Source: G001797105 sp964528155 (lineage in GTDB: Bacteria; Chloroflexota; Anaerolineae; Anaerolineales; E44-bin32). Taken from it: DNA of 64,000 nucleotides. The DNA is taken from contig CAZGRL010000003.1 in NCBI GenBank assembly GCA_964528155.1, forward strand, positions 38,545 through 102,544, read 5' to 3'. The notes below the pieces were generated by a model. It worked only from the letters and a program-made list of their open reading frames with translations. It ran no database searches and was not told where the DNA came from. The position numbers and the translations under genes are program-made. Below are positions 9,204 to 18,138 of this stretch, in pieces (the first letter of the stretch is position 1; the number at the start of each line of letters is the position of its first letter).

Positions 9204-10157
9204 CTATCCCTCCATCTTCCCCAGCACGAGCGCCAGAAGCGCCATCCGCATCACGACGCCGTTGAAGGCCTCGGCCCAGTAGCGCGCATGGCGGGTGTAA
9301 TCGACCTCCTCCAGCAACTCGTCCATCCTGGGCAGCGAGTGAAGGATGAGCGAGTCGGGCTTGGCTTTGCGCATCAGGGCCTTGGTGACCTGATAGTTTG
9401 CCGGCGTCATGCCCACATCGCCCTTGCGCTCATCGCGCGACTTGGTGTAGTCCGGCTGAACGACAGGCTCCATGTACAGAACGTCGGCCTCGGCGATGGC
9501 CTGATCGACGTGTTCGATCTCGCGGTAGCGCAGGTTGAGATCATCCAGTTCCTTCTTAAACTCGTCCGTCAGGGACATCTCGGGCGGAGAAACATACCTG
9601 GCCTGGATGTCGAACTGCGACATGGCGTAGCTGATCGAATGCATCGTCCGCATGCGCATGTCGCCGATGAGCAGGAAGGTCAAACCGTCCAGGCGACCCT
9701 TCTCCTTGAGGATGGTGTACATATCCGTCAAGACCTGGGTCGGATGCTCGCCCCATCCGTCGCCGCAGTTGATCACCGGCACGCTCGACCAGCGCGCCGC
9801 CTCAGCCGGTGCCCCCTGCTGGAAGTGACGCATGGCGATGACGTCGCCGTAGTACTCCAGCATGTGCACGGTGTCCTTGATCGACTCCTGGTAGAAGTCG
9901 CCGGCCCGGGTCATTTTGGCATCCGAGAAACCCGTCACATGGCCGCCCAGCCGATGCATTGCCGCCTCGGTCGCCAGGCGCGTCCGGGTAGATGGCTGGT
10001 AGAAAGCCGTCACCAGCGTTTTGCTGGTCAACATGTCCGTATTGCGACGGTCGCGCGCGAACGGAGCGAGCTCATCCGCCACCTGGAAAACCCTGAAGAA
10101 CTCCTCTCGTTCGAATCCTTTGAGCGACAAGATGTCACGCCCTGCGAAACTTCTCAT
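9204..10157 (-). CDS. Divergent aspartate-carbamoyltransferase-like enzyme
   Basis: Carbamoyltransferase of the PyrB fold, 317 residues. The carbamoyl-phosphate residues are kept: PSTRTR near 54-59, MRHFQQG (counterpart of Arg105) and GEHPTQ (His134, Gln137), plus SLPRMDE for the LP of PyrB. The aspartate-binding part differs. The MTRVQ motif that holds Arg229 in E. coli reads MEPVVQ, and the 80s loop shows no obvious Lys84. The substrate may therefore not be aspartate. It sits inside the purine cluster, not with other pyrimidine genes, next to a second carbamoyltransferase and upstream of carbamate kinase. It could still be an unusual PyrB; its partner PyrI is absent from the window. Confidence 0.75.
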   Translation of the reverse strand: MRSFAGRDILSLKGFEREEFFRVFQVADELAPFARDRRNTDMLTSKTLVTAFYQPSTRTRLATEAAMHRLGGHVTGFSDAKMTRAGDFYQESIKDTVHMLEYYGDVIAMRHFQQGAPAEAARWSSVPVINCGDGWGEHPTQVLTDMYTILKEKGRLDGLTFLLIGDMRMRTMHSISYAMSQFDIQARYVSPPEMSLTDEFKKELDDLNLRYREIEHVDQAIAEADVLYMEPVVQPDYTKSRDERKGDVGMTPANYQVTKALMRKAKPDSLILHSLPRMDELLEEVDYTRHARYWAEAFNGVVMRMALLALVLGKMEG

Positions 10158-10248
10158 CTTTCTCTTTCTCCTTCATGGGATATGGAGTGTGTTTCTGTTC
10201 CAGCGCCGGATGATCGCCCGGCCTGATCGCGCCGCCACGCGCGTCGGA

Positions 10249-11001
10249 TCAACTGCGACGGCCCACTCGTCGAACGACATGGAAACGAAACGTGCCCGGC
10301 AGGAAGAAGCTGTGCGAGTGATCGATCACACCGCCGTCCTCGGCGTACAAGAAAGCCTCAAAGCGCAACAACACATCACCGCGTTGAACCTTCAGCTTAC
10401 GACCCACGTCGGCCGACGCCGGCACAGCCGTGATCTCGGACCTTGAGAGTCCGAGGGCCGGTGTCCCTTGCTTCAGCAGTAGATCGAGCACTGAGCCGCG
10501 GAAGCCTTCCTCCAGAGCACTTTCCGAGACGACACCGTCAGGGACGACGTCTACCAGGTAGGCGACGGGCCGGCTATCGGCTTCGATGACCCGGGAGACA
10601 TCGAGAACGATTGCCCCCGGAGACCCTCCGAACAGCTGTTGTTCCTCCGGGTCGGATGCTCGGCGATTGATGGTCAGGTCTCCCATTTCGACCTCGAGAC
10701 CAATACGCCCGGCCAGCGTCTCGATGCTCTCCAGCACTTCGAGCCCGGCATCGATGATCGGCAGTGGCCGGGCCACAACCGTCCCCACACCCTGGCGGCG
10801 AATGATCACGCCGCGCTCCTCGAAGGCACGCATCGCCTCGCGCAGCGTGGCGCGCGAGACGCCGAGCTCACGCGATAATGCTGGCTCCGATGGCAGGAAC
10901 GTGCCCGGTGAAGTATGAGCCAGGATGTTCTCCAGGGCCTCAGCCGTGCGCTGGTACAACGGGCTACCCTTTTCAGATCGCTCCCGTCGCGTCTGCCTCA
11001 T
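10249..11001 (-). CDS. GntR-family regulator with UTRA domain
   Basis: Transcription factor of 250 residues. An N-terminal winged helix of the GntR type spans about residues 15-80 (LPSEPALSRELGVSRATLREAMRAFEERGVI, with RRQGVGTVV closing the wing). A UTRA-like effector domain fills the rest. Regulators of this HutC-type class usually sense a small metabolite from the pathway they control. The gene lies between adenine deaminase and the ATCase-like gene, all on the same strand and with short gaps, so it most likely controls the purine cluster and itself. The effector could be a purine or a breakdown product; that is inference. Confidence 0.87.
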   Translation of the reverse strand: MRQTRRERSEKGSPLYQRTAEALENILAHTSPGTFLPSEPALSRELGVSRATLREAMRAFEERGVIIRRQGVGTVVARPLPIIDAGLEVLESIETLAGRIGLEVEMGDLTINRRASDPEEQQLFGGSPGAIVLDVSRVIEADSRPVAYLVDVVPDGVVSESALEEGFRGSVLDLLLKQGTPALGLSRSEITAVPASADVGRKLKVQRGDVLLRFEAFLYAEDGGVIDHSHSFFLPGTFRFHVVRRVGRRS

Positions 11002-11017
11002 GCCGAATTCCTTCTGC

Positions 11018-12814
11018 TCATCCCAGGCTTTCTTCGAGAGGCACGATCGAATGCTGTGTGACGTCCACCAGGCCCTTGTCCGAGATGCGCAACTCCGGGA
11101 TCACCACCAAAGCCAGCAGACTGAGTTGCATGTTGGCGTTGTTCAACTCGCAGCCGCAATCTCGCAGGCCCGCCAGGATGCCCTCAGCCTTGTCGGCGAC
11201 GACATCCGCTCGCTCGTCCGACATCAATCCGGCGATCGGAAGCTCGAGCAGGGCCTCAACCCTCCCTTCGCGCACCACGATCTGCCCGCCACCGACTCTG
11301 GCCAATTCATTGGCCGCCATGGCCATTGAGGCTTCGTCCGTCCCGACCACGAGCATGTGATGTGAGTCGTGCGCGACGGTCGAGCCGGCGGCACACGGAA
11401 CCTTCAGGCCAAAACCCTGGACAAAGCCCAATTGGATCGTCCCATTGCCTCGGTGCCTCTCGACAAGAGCCACCTTCGCCAGATCTCGGCTTGTGTCCGC
11501 TTTGAGCTCGCCGCAGTTCGGTTTGAGATCCATCTGGATGTGCCGCGTCGGGGCCTGGTTCTCAATGATTCCGATCACATTCGCTCGTACGGCATCCGAA
11601 TCGGAAGCGTGGATCACGAAGTCGGACGGCTCCAGGGGCCGCTTGAGGTGCACCGAATCCTTGACGTCCGCTGGGAACTCGAAGTCAGGCAACTCGATTT
11701 TCAGGCGGCCGGCCTCGGCGGCGAGCACGCCGCGAGCGATGACTTGCTCCGCTCGGAGGTTCGCCAAGTCGCTCACCAGGAGAATGTCGGCCCAACGCCC
11801 GGGCGCGATCTGTCCGACCTCGTCGGCGACCCCGAAGTGCTCTGCGGTGTTCAGCGTCGCCATCTGTATGGCCGTCATCGGCGTGATCCCTTGCTTGATG
11901 GCATGCCGAACCACACGGTCCATGTGACCGTCGTGCACCAGCGTCCCCGAGTGGCTGTCGTCAGTGACCAGCATGAAATGCCGCGAATCGAGACCGAGTT
12001 TCGTGATCGCCGGGGCTTGGGCGGCCACGTCGTACCAGGCCGATCCAAGACGCAGCATCGCCTTCATACCCTGTCGGACGCGCGCCACGGCATCCTGCAC
12101 ACGCGTGCCTTCGTGGTCGTCGGCAGCCCCTCCGGCGGCGTATGCGTGGAACTCGAGCCCGAGATCCGGCGATGGATAGTGCCCACCAATGACTTTGCCG
12201 GCCGCTTCGGTCGCTGCCATTTCGGCCAGAACCTGGTCGTCGTCCTGAACCACCCCGTGGAAGTTCATCATCTCTCCCAGCCCGATCACACCGGGCCAGG
12301 CCAGCGCTTCGGCGATTTCAGCCGGACCGAGCACCGCTCCGGGTGTCTCGAGGCCCGGGCTCGAGGGCACACACGATGGCACCTCGACCCACACGTGGAT
12401 CGGTTGGAGCACGGCCTCGTCGTGCATCAATCGCACGCCCCTCAAGCCGAAGACGTTGGCGATCTCGTGAGGGTCGATGAACATCCCAGTCGTCCCGTGG
12501 GGCAGGACAGCGCGGACGAACTCGGTCACAGTGACCATACCCGACTCGACGTGCATATGTCCGTCGAGCAGTCCCGGGACCAGATAGCGGCCGCCGGCTT
12601 CGATGACTTGTGTTCCCTCACCAATCGTGTGACTCGCGTCTTCTCCGACGTAGGCGATCCGCCCTGCGCTCACGGCGACGTCCGTGTGCTCAATGATCTC
12701 GCCCGACTGCACACACACCCAACGACCATCGCGAATGACCAGATTGGCCGATTGACGGCCCATGGCGACATCGATCAATCGGCGCCTCAACCCCTGTCGA
12801 GATTTCACGTCCAT
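11018..12814 (-). CDS. ade: Adenine deaminase
   Basis: Amidohydrolase converting adenine to hypoxanthine and ammonia. The length, 598 residues, is right for bacterial Ade. The ATG at 12814 is chosen over a GTG 6 bases upstream because of the GAGGTGACC spacing. Metal and substrate motifs include DGHMHVESGM near residue 85, FIDPHEIANV near 117-126, the DDSH segment in the middle and a C-terminal Ade-specific domain ending with a helical region. It follows 8-oxoguanine deaminase after about 36 bases, so the two deaminases form the head of the purine operon. Hypoxanthine could be salvaged or oxidised; no xanthine dehydrogenase is in the window. Confidence 0.93.
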   Translation of the reverse strand: MDVKSRQGLRRRLIDVAMGRQSANLVIRDGRWVCVQSGEIIEHTDVAVSAGRIAYVGEDASHTIGEGTQVIEAGGRYLVPGLLDGHMHVESGMVTVTEFVRAVLPHGTTGMFIDPHEIANVFGLRGVRLMHDEAVLQPIHVWVEVPSCVPSSPGLETPGAVLGPAEIAEALAWPGVIGLGEMMNFHGVVQDDDQVLAEMAATEAAGKVIGGHYPSPDLGLEFHAYAAGGAADDHEGTRVQDAVARVRQGMKAMLRLGSAWYDVAAQAPAITKLGLDSRHFMLVTDDSHSGTLVHDGHMDRVVRHAIKQGITPMTAIQMATLNTAEHFGVADEVGQIAPGRWADILLVSDLANLRAEQVIARGVLAAEAGRLKIELPDFEFPADVKDSVHLKRPLEPSDFVIHASDSDAVRANVIGIIENQAPTRHIQMDLKPNCGELKADTSRDLAKVALVERHRGNGTIQLGFVQGFGLKVPCAAGSTVAHDSHHMLVVGTDEASMAMAANELARVGGGQIVVREGRVEALLELPIAGLMSDERADVVADKAEGILAGLRDCGCELNNANMQLSLLALVVIPELRISDKGLVDVTQHSIVPLEESLG

Positions 12815-12850
12815 GGTCACCTCAGCCCTTGCTTCTCCCGGGCCTTCATC

Positions 12851-14227
12851 TCAGCCGTTCACCAACCGCATCGCTGCCCTGTTGTGCGCTTCGACCAATG
12901 CATCGTGGTCAAGGCTCACCAAGCGACCCTGTCTCACGACCGCATTTCCATGCACAAAATTGAAGTCGACGTCGCCCGGGTTGCAGAAAACGGCAGCCGC
13001 GACCGGGTCATGCCGGGCACCCGCGAAACCGATCCGATCGAGGTCGATGGCGACGAAGTCGGCGCACTTCCCCGCTTCGAGTGAGCCCAGATCGGTCCGC
13101 CCCAGAACCGCGGCGCCACCAAGAGTAGCGATTTCAAGGACCTCGCGAGCGCTGAGAAGATCCCCGGCTCCATGGACCTCAGGTGCAACCGGGACAGCCA
13201 CCCTCGACAGCAGCATTGCTTGCCGCGCCTCGGCCAGCAAATGCGAGCTGTCATTGCTGGCCGATCCATCGACTCCCAGACCGATGTCCACGCCCGCTTT
13301 CAGATAGCGTCGCACAGGGGCAATCCCGGACGCCAGACGCATGTTCGACGAAGGGCAATGTGCGACCCCGGTCCGAGCCGCCGCCATCCGCGCGACTTCA
13401 TCGGGCAGAATGTGAACGGCGTGGGCGAACCAGACATCGTCGCCGGCCCAATCCAGACTCTCGACGAAAGCGAGGGGCCGCAGACCGAATTTCTCCAGGC
13501 AGAACGATTCCTCATCCAGAGTCTCGGCCAGATGTGTGTGCAGACGCACGTTGTATGCGCGGGCAAGCGAGGCCGCCTCGCGCATCAGCTCCGGCGTGAC
13601 CGAAAATGGCGAGCATGGTGCGATGACCACCTGGACCATGGCGCCCGGCTTTGGATCATGGAATGCCTCGATCACCCGGCGGCAGTCTTTCAAGATCTCA
13701 TCTTCGGATTCGACGACACGGTCGGGCGGTAGGCCTCCCTGGCTCTCACCCAGGCTCATCGAGCCGCGTGAAGCATGCAGGCGCAGGCCAACCTCACCCG
13801 CAGCCTGGATCTCGTCATCCAACCGGCAATCGTTCGGGAAGATGTAGAGATGGTCGGATGCGGTCGTACAGCCCGAGAGCGCCAGCTCGGCCAGCCCAAG
13901 CTGCGTCGAAACGCGGACGTCATCTGCCCGCATCCTGGCCCAGATCGGGTACAGGGTCTTGAGCCAACGGAACAGGTCGGCGTCTTGAGCCTGCGGAATC
14001 ACCCGTGTCAGGGTCTGATAGAGGTGATGGTGAGTGTTGATCAAGCCGGGGAGGAGCAGATGGCGAGAAAGATCGAGGACTTCGTCAGCGGTCTCGGGGA
14101 GTTCGTTCGTGGGGCCGACCTGGTCAATCCAGCCATCCCGGACGAAGAGCCCGCCATCACGGATCTCCCTGCGGCCGGCGTCCATCGTGACCAGGCATTC
14201 GGCGTGACGTACCAGGAGCGTCGACAT
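12851..14227 (-). CDS. 8-oxoguanine deaminase (SsnA/guanine-deaminase-like amidohydrolase)
   Basis: Amidohydrolase-superfamily deaminase of 458 residues. The full-length resemblance is to 8-oxoguanine deaminase of Pseudomonas (PA0142), which makes uric acid from 8-oxoguanine: NTHHHLYQTLTR at 64-75, SGCTTASDHLYIFP, ASRGSMSLGESQGGLPP, APCSPFSVTPELMR, HTHLAETLDEE and GLGVDGSASNDSSHL are all in order. The ATG at 14227 with GGAAGG just upstream is preferred to an upstream in-frame start. First gene of the purine cluster, behind a clear promoter. A broader aminohydrolase role, like SsnA in the E. coli purine cluster, cannot be excluded. Confidence 0.88.
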   Translation of the reverse strand: MSTLLVRHAECLVTMDAGRREIRDGGLFVRDGWIDQVGPTNELPETADEVLDLSRHLLLPGLINTHHHLYQTLTRVIPQAQDADLFRWLKTLYPIWARMRADDVRVSTQLGLAELALSGCTTASDHLYIFPNDCRLDDEIQAAGEVGLRLHASRGSMSLGESQGGLPPDRVVESEDEILKDCRRVIEAFHDPKPGAMVQVVIAPCSPFSVTPELMREAASLARAYNVRLHTHLAETLDEESFCLEKFGLRPLAFVESLDWAGDDVWFAHAVHILPDEVARMAAARTGVAHCPSSNMRLASGIAPVRRYLKAGVDIGLGVDGSASNDSSHLLAEARQAMLLSRVAVPVAPEVHGAGDLLSAREVLEIATLGGAAVLGRTDLGSLEAGKCADFVAIDLDRIGFAGARHDPVAAAVFCNPGDVDFNFVHGNAVVRQGRLVSLDHDALVEAHNRAAMRLVNG

Positions 14228-14253
14228 GCCACCTTCCAGGGGATGCTGGGCCG

Positions 14254-14282
14254 AGTGTAACACTCCGACCGGCAAGCGTCAA
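14254..14282 (-). promoter_or_regulatory. Sigma-70-type promoter of the purine cluster
   Basis: On the minus strand TTGACG (14277-14282), a 17-base spacer and TACACT (14254-14259) stand 27 bases before the 8-oxoguanine deaminase start. Two TTGGAT half-words lie 35-50 bases further upstream and could be part of an operator for the GntR regulator. Confidence 0.65.
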
Positions 14283-14340
14283 TTGTCAGACAACATCCAA
14301 GCGTATCCAACGGAATGTTGCTCGCCCTGGGGCAGATCTG

Positions 14341-14389
14341 GTGGACTTGGGTTTGTCGGGCGGATCCGCCGCCCAAAACCCGTGTCCAC
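14341..14389 (-). terminator. Long hairpin downstream of folD
   Basis: GTGGAC..GGGTTT pairs with AAACCC..GTCCAC around an inner GC palindrome. It lies between the folD stop and the promoter of the purine cluster, so it probably ends folD transcription. No U-tract follows. Confidence 0.45.
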
Positions 14390-14453
14390 CTATCTTCGCA
14401 GGAAAGTGCGACAGACTTCCGGCTGCGGCCACAACATCCCAAATAGAGACGGC

Positions 14454-14504
14454 GATCACCCGCTCGGCCTGGCAGGCAGCCGCCGAAGGGAGGAGCGGGT
14501 GATC
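14454..14504 (-). terminator. Hairpin with perfect 12-bp stem after folD
   Basis: GATCACCCGCTC at 14454-14465 pairs perfectly with 14493-14504, with further pairing possible in the 27-base loop. It starts 26 bases after the folD stop on the minus strand. With the next hairpin it fills most of the 302-base gap before the purine cluster. Confidence 0.5.
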
Positions 14505-14529
14505 AGATTGTTCGAGCCAGTAGATCGGG

Positions 14530-15408
14530 CTAGGGCCGCTTGCGTGAGGCGGCCCGCAGAGTATTCTGGAGCAGAAGGGTGATGGTCATTGGCCCCACCC
14601 CTCCCGGCGAGGGGGAAATCGCGCCGGCGACCTCCAGCGCTTCGTCAAAGTCGACGTCTCCAACCTGGCGATAGCCCTTCTTGGCGGTCGGATCGTCGAC
14701 CCGGTTCGTCCCTACATCGATAACATACGCCCCCGGCTTGATCCAGTCCCCTTTGATCATCCTCGCCCGCCCAATGGCAGCGATCAAGATATCCGCCCCG
14801 CGACAAACGGACGGTAGATCAGCGGTTTTCGAGTGGCAGATCGTGACCGTGGCGTTTTCCTTGACCAGGAGTAGGGCCGCCGGCATCCCGACGATGTTAG
14901 ATCGCCCCACGACGACCGCATTCGCTCCTTCGAGTTTGGCCCCAGCCTTTCGCAACAGCACCAGGCATCCTGCCGGCGTGCACGGGACGAACAAAGGCTC
15001 ACGCCCCTTCTGCGCCAGGCGGCCGATATTCAGAGGATGGAAGCCATCGACGTCTTTCTCGATGCTGATCGCCTTGAGGATCGTCTCTTCGTCAAGACCA
15101 GCCGGCAGCGGAAGCTGGACGAGGATACCGTGCACCGCCGGGTCGGCGTTCAGGTCAGACACGAGTTTCTCGACCTCCGCCTGGGAGGCGTCGGCGGGCA
15201 GTTCATGCCCGAATGACTCGATCCCAACCTCGGCGCAAGCCTTCCGCTTAGCGCGTACGTACGTGTGAGATGCCGGGTTGTCGCCGACAAGAACGGTGGC
15301 CAGACCCGGGCGTGGGCCACCGTCGGCCCGGAGAGCCTCGACGCCGGCCGCGATCTCGGAGCGCAGCTCCGCCGCGATTGCTTTCCCATCAATGATCTTC
15401 GCTGTCAT
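14530..15408 (-). CDS. folD: Bifunctional methylene-THF dehydrogenase/methenyl-THF cyclohydrolase
   Basis: Interconverts 5,10-methylene-, methenyl- and 10-formyl-tetrahydrofolate with NADP. The ATG at 15408 is chosen because GGAGAGGA lies just before it; the protein then has 292 residues, the usual FolD size. Seen: YVRAKRKACAEVGIES with the catalytic lysine near residues 50-65, QLPLP near 100, the dinucleotide loop GRSNIVGMPAALLL near 162-175 and the PGGVGPMT signature near the C-terminus. It stands alone between the kinase gene and the purine cluster. It would connect formyl or methenyl groups, including those from the FTCD protein encoded at 48.7 kb, to the folate pool. Confidence 0.95.
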   Translation of the reverse strand: MTAKIIDGKAIAAELRSEIAAGVEALRADGGPRPGLATVLVGDNPASHTYVRAKRKACAEVGIESFGHELPADASQAEVEKLVSDLNADPAVHGILVQLPLPAGLDEETILKAISIEKDVDGFHPLNIGRLAQKGREPLFVPCTPAGCLVLLRKAGAKLEGANAVVVGRSNIVGMPAALLLVKENATVTICHSKTADLPSVCRGADILIAAIGRARMIKGDWIKPGAYVIDVGTNRVDDPTAKKGYRQVGDVDFDEALEVAGAISPSPGGVGPMTITLLLQNTLRAASRKRP

Positions 15409-15665
15409 GTTCCTCTCCCGTGCACATGTTGGATACACGCGCCACGACAATCCAGCCACTTCGTCAGGCGGCGGATTTCGGGCTGATTCGAATTATCGTT
15501 CGGGATGCATCACACCAACAAGGACGTAGATCCGCTGGCAGGCTGACACAAGTCCTCATTCGCCCTGAAGATAGCCCCGAAAGTTCAGTAGACTTACTCG
15601 ATCTTGATTGTGGTCCAGAAGAGCCGGCCGGTGATTGAAGCGTGTCAAAGTCGAGGCATGTATGA

Positions 15666-17741
15666 CTAGCGCGGTCGCCATACCGGATCGAAATCGTCGG
15701 CAGGGTCGGAGGTCAGTTCTTTGTAGTTTGTGCAGGAGGAAGTCAGGATGGCGATGTCGTGCCTGATCCCGGTGGGCCAGGTCTCAAAGGTCAGCCAGCG
15801 ACTATCCGGGGAGAGCCGCGGCTCGGCCATCGGCTGGCCTGCCAGCCTCCCCTGGACGCAGATCCGGAACTCGGTTGTGCCCCTGTCCTCAAACCGGCTG
15901 GCGACGACGCGCGGGATACCACCGATCTGCTGTTCGTAGATCAGAACCTGTCCATCTTTAGACCAGTCAGGGTGGGTATTGTCCCGGGCAACTGTCCGAG
16001 AGAAGCGCCGTTCCTCGCCGCCAGTGCTCGGTATCGTCCACAGTTCATAGACCGACAGTCGCCGTGAGACAAAGAGGAGTTGCGAGCCGGTCGGAGACCA
16101 CACCGGCTGGCGATCATGGGCCAGATCGTCGGTGAGATTCTTCAAGCCCGAGCCATCCAGTTTCATCACGTAGATCTGCGCCGGGCCGTCTCGCAACGAA
16201 GTGAAGGCGACGCCCTCACCATCCGGCGCCCACGACGGATCGAAATCACCTCCAGGCGCGGTCGGCAAAGGAGTAAGACTCGAACCGTCGACTTTCATTA
16301 GCCACAGACTCGAGCCTGGATACTCATCCTGGTTCTTGAGGCACGGAGAAGTGAAGATCAGCCACATGCCGTCCGGGGACCAATCGGGCTGGCACGCCCC
16401 TTCATCGGCATTCGTGAGCTGAACCAGATCCGTGCCATCGATGTTGATCAAGAAGATCTGGGGGACGCCGTCGATCCTGTCCGAGGCGAATGCTATCTGG
16501 GCCGCGCCGCCGCCGATCGGTGTCGGAGCGCTGGTGGGGCTCCCCGGCGTTCCGGTACCTTCGATGACCGGGGGCTCTGAAGTGCCGTTTTCGACCGAGG
16601 TAGGCTCGTCGGTCGGGAAGAAGACGATGCCGCCTGGGGTCGCCGACTCTGTTGGGCTGGGCGTCTCGCTTGAGGCTGCAAGGCTCGTCGAGGTAGGCAG
16701 GCTCGGCCCTCCTCCGAACACAGACGCCCATCCCTCTGCCAGCTTCGGTCCGCCGAAGGCGAGCCCGGCCACAACGATCACAACCCCGATCGCCCCCAGG
16801 GCGAACCTGAACCTGCGCCGGCGGGAGGCTTCAGGGATGCGGGAGCCAGGCTCGAGGGGCGTAGTCACGCGTCTGGGGGAGACCCGGGTGGGCTCCATCG
16901 CCGGGTAGCCCCTGACCACAGTCGGCCGGCTCGCCCCGGACGCGGAGCTCAGGGCCATGGCGAATTCGTTGATCGACTGGTAGCGCTCGTCAGGGACGAC
17001 CGCCAGTGCCTTCTCAACCGCCCGAGACACCGAGCCGGAAACCCGCGGGTTCCTTTTGCGCAAAGGAGTCAGTTCCTCCCGGCCCATGGCGCGCTCCAGA
17101 GCGTCTTCGGGGATTGCTGCCGCCAACGCGGCGTAGATCGTCGCCCCCAGGCCGTAGACATCCGTCCGGGCATCGGTCCTCCCGGTCCCATATTGCTCAG
17201 GCGGGGAGAACCCCGGGGTCATCGCCTTGGCGCCGGTTGTCGTGTTCCCGCGATCGTCGACCACCTTGGCCAATCCGAAGTCCACCAGGATCGCTCGGCT
17301 GTCCTGGGTGATCTTGATGTTCCCCGGCTTGATGTCGCGATGAAGGATGGGAGGCGTTCGAGAGTGAAGATAGGAGAGGGCGTCACAGATCTCGAGGAAC
17401 CACCCCATTGACTCGGCTTCCGTCACCGGACCTGCGCGCTCAAGCCGTTGACGCAGGTCCTCTCCGCCGATGTAGTCCATAACAAGGTACTGCCCCTCGC
17501 CTTCAATGACAAAATGGTCTGTAACTCGGGGCAGATTGGGATGTCGCAGGCTGGCGAGGATGGTCGCCTCTCGACGGAACTGACGGGCGTACTCCTCCGT
17601 CGTAAATAAATTCTCCTTTACAGCAACGGCCACGCCCAGGTTGATATCGTAACCTCGGTACACGGCGCCCATGCCGCCCTGACCGAGGACGTCTTTAATT
17701 CGATACCGATGGCGGAGGACTGCACCAGGCTGAAGAGGCAT
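15666..17741 (-). CDS. Ser/Thr protein kinase with extracytoplasmic PD40 beta-propeller
   Basis: Hanks-type receptor kinase of 691 residues. The kinase domain spans about residues 10-270 with LGQGGMGAVYRG (glycine loop), AVKENL (catalytic Lys), LHRDIKPGN (catalytic loop) and VDFGLAKV (Mg site). One membrane segment follows at about 312-330, then a Ser/Thr/Pro-rich linker. The last 280 residues are TolB/PD40-type propeller blades, each with a word like SPDGMWLIF or SPTGSQLLF, placed outside the cell. The propeller may sense a ligand or anchor the kinase. No phosphatase gene is adjacent, and the target is unknown. Kinase-propeller fusions of this type are frequent in Chloroflexota. Confidence 0.9.
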   Translation of the reverse strand: MPLQPGAVLRHRYRIKDVLGQGGMGAVYRGYDINLGVAVAVKENLFTTEEYARQFRREATILASLRHPNLPRVTDHFVIEGEGQYLVMDYIGGEDLRQRLERAGPVTEAESMGWFLEICDALSYLHSRTPPILHRDIKPGNIKITQDSRAILVDFGLAKVVDDRGNTTTGAKAMTPGFSPPEQYGTGRTDARTDVYGLGATIYAALAAAIPEDALERAMGREELTPLRKRNPRVSGSVSRAVEKALAVVPDERYQSINEFAMALSSASGASRPTVVRGYPAMEPTRVSPRRVTTPLEPGSRIPEASRRRRFRFALGAIGVVIVVAGLAFGGPKLAEGWASVFGGGPSLPTSTSLAASSETPSPTESATPGGIVFFPTDEPTSVENGTSEPPVIEGTGTPGSPTSAPTPIGGGAAQIAFASDRIDGVPQIFLINIDGTDLVQLTNADEGACQPDWSPDGMWLIFTSPCLKNQDEYPGSSLWLMKVDGSSLTPLPTAPGGDFDPSWAPDGEGVAFTSLRDGPAQIYVMKLDGSGLKNLTDDLAHDRQPVWSPTGSQLLFVSRRLSVYELWTIPSTGGEERRFSRTVARDNTHPDWSKDGQVLIYEQQIGGIPRVVASRFEDRGTTEFRICVQGRLAGQPMAEPRLSPDSRWLTFETWPTGIRHDIAILTSSCTNYKELTSDPADDFDPVWRPR

Positions 17742-18138
17742 GGATGCTCAGAACAAACAAGAATGCGCGCGCCGGACCGAGGTCATTTTAGCAAAACCGG
17801 CTGGCTTTAGCCACCTTGCGCCCGTTCGGCTGATCGGAATACGCTTTGGATCGGATCTCATGTTATTCCGGGTTGCGCTTGATCTTCTCTGAAAGGCCGC
17901 AATAAGCTCTCGCATCACAACCATCCCCCATTCATGCAGGCCGAGCTCCCAATCCGGCAACTTGGAGCTCGAGCGCCCGGATCCCGAAGGGATTGTACGA
18001 TGTCCTGAGTGATTGGCGTATGGTCCGGCCGTCCTCCCCTCTGCCTGGCCGGTGAGTGACTCAGATTCCTGTCCTGAGAGCGATTGGCATGTGACGGGTG
18101 GATTGTCTCCCCCCGCTGCGACGGCGGGGGGCAACCGA
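17742..18138. other. 397-base gap without a convincing gene
   Basis: Between the FmdE-like gene and the kinase gene. It holds the hairpin at 18109-18131 and must contain the kinase promoter, which I could not place with confidence. A reading frame at 17748-18134 has no recognisable protein features and is not called. Confidence 0.5.
18109..18131 (-). terminator. GC hairpin after the FmdE-like gene
   Basis: An 8-bp stem CCCCCCGC/GCGGGGGG with a 7-base loop begins 8 bases after the FmdE-like stop codon on the minus strand. No U-tract follows, so termination strength is uncertain. Confidence 0.45.

Noticed and set aside
11369..13084. Open frame of 571 codons on the plus strand
   Set aside because: It is antisense to adenine deaminase and 8-oxoguanine deaminase, both with full motif sets, and its translation has no recognisable domain. 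Long antisense frames are expected in GC-rich genes.
17748..18134. Open frame of 128 codons in the gap before the kinase gene
   Set aside because: Low-complexity Ser/Arg/Gly composition, no ribosome-binding site and overlaps the hairpin after the FmdE-like gene.
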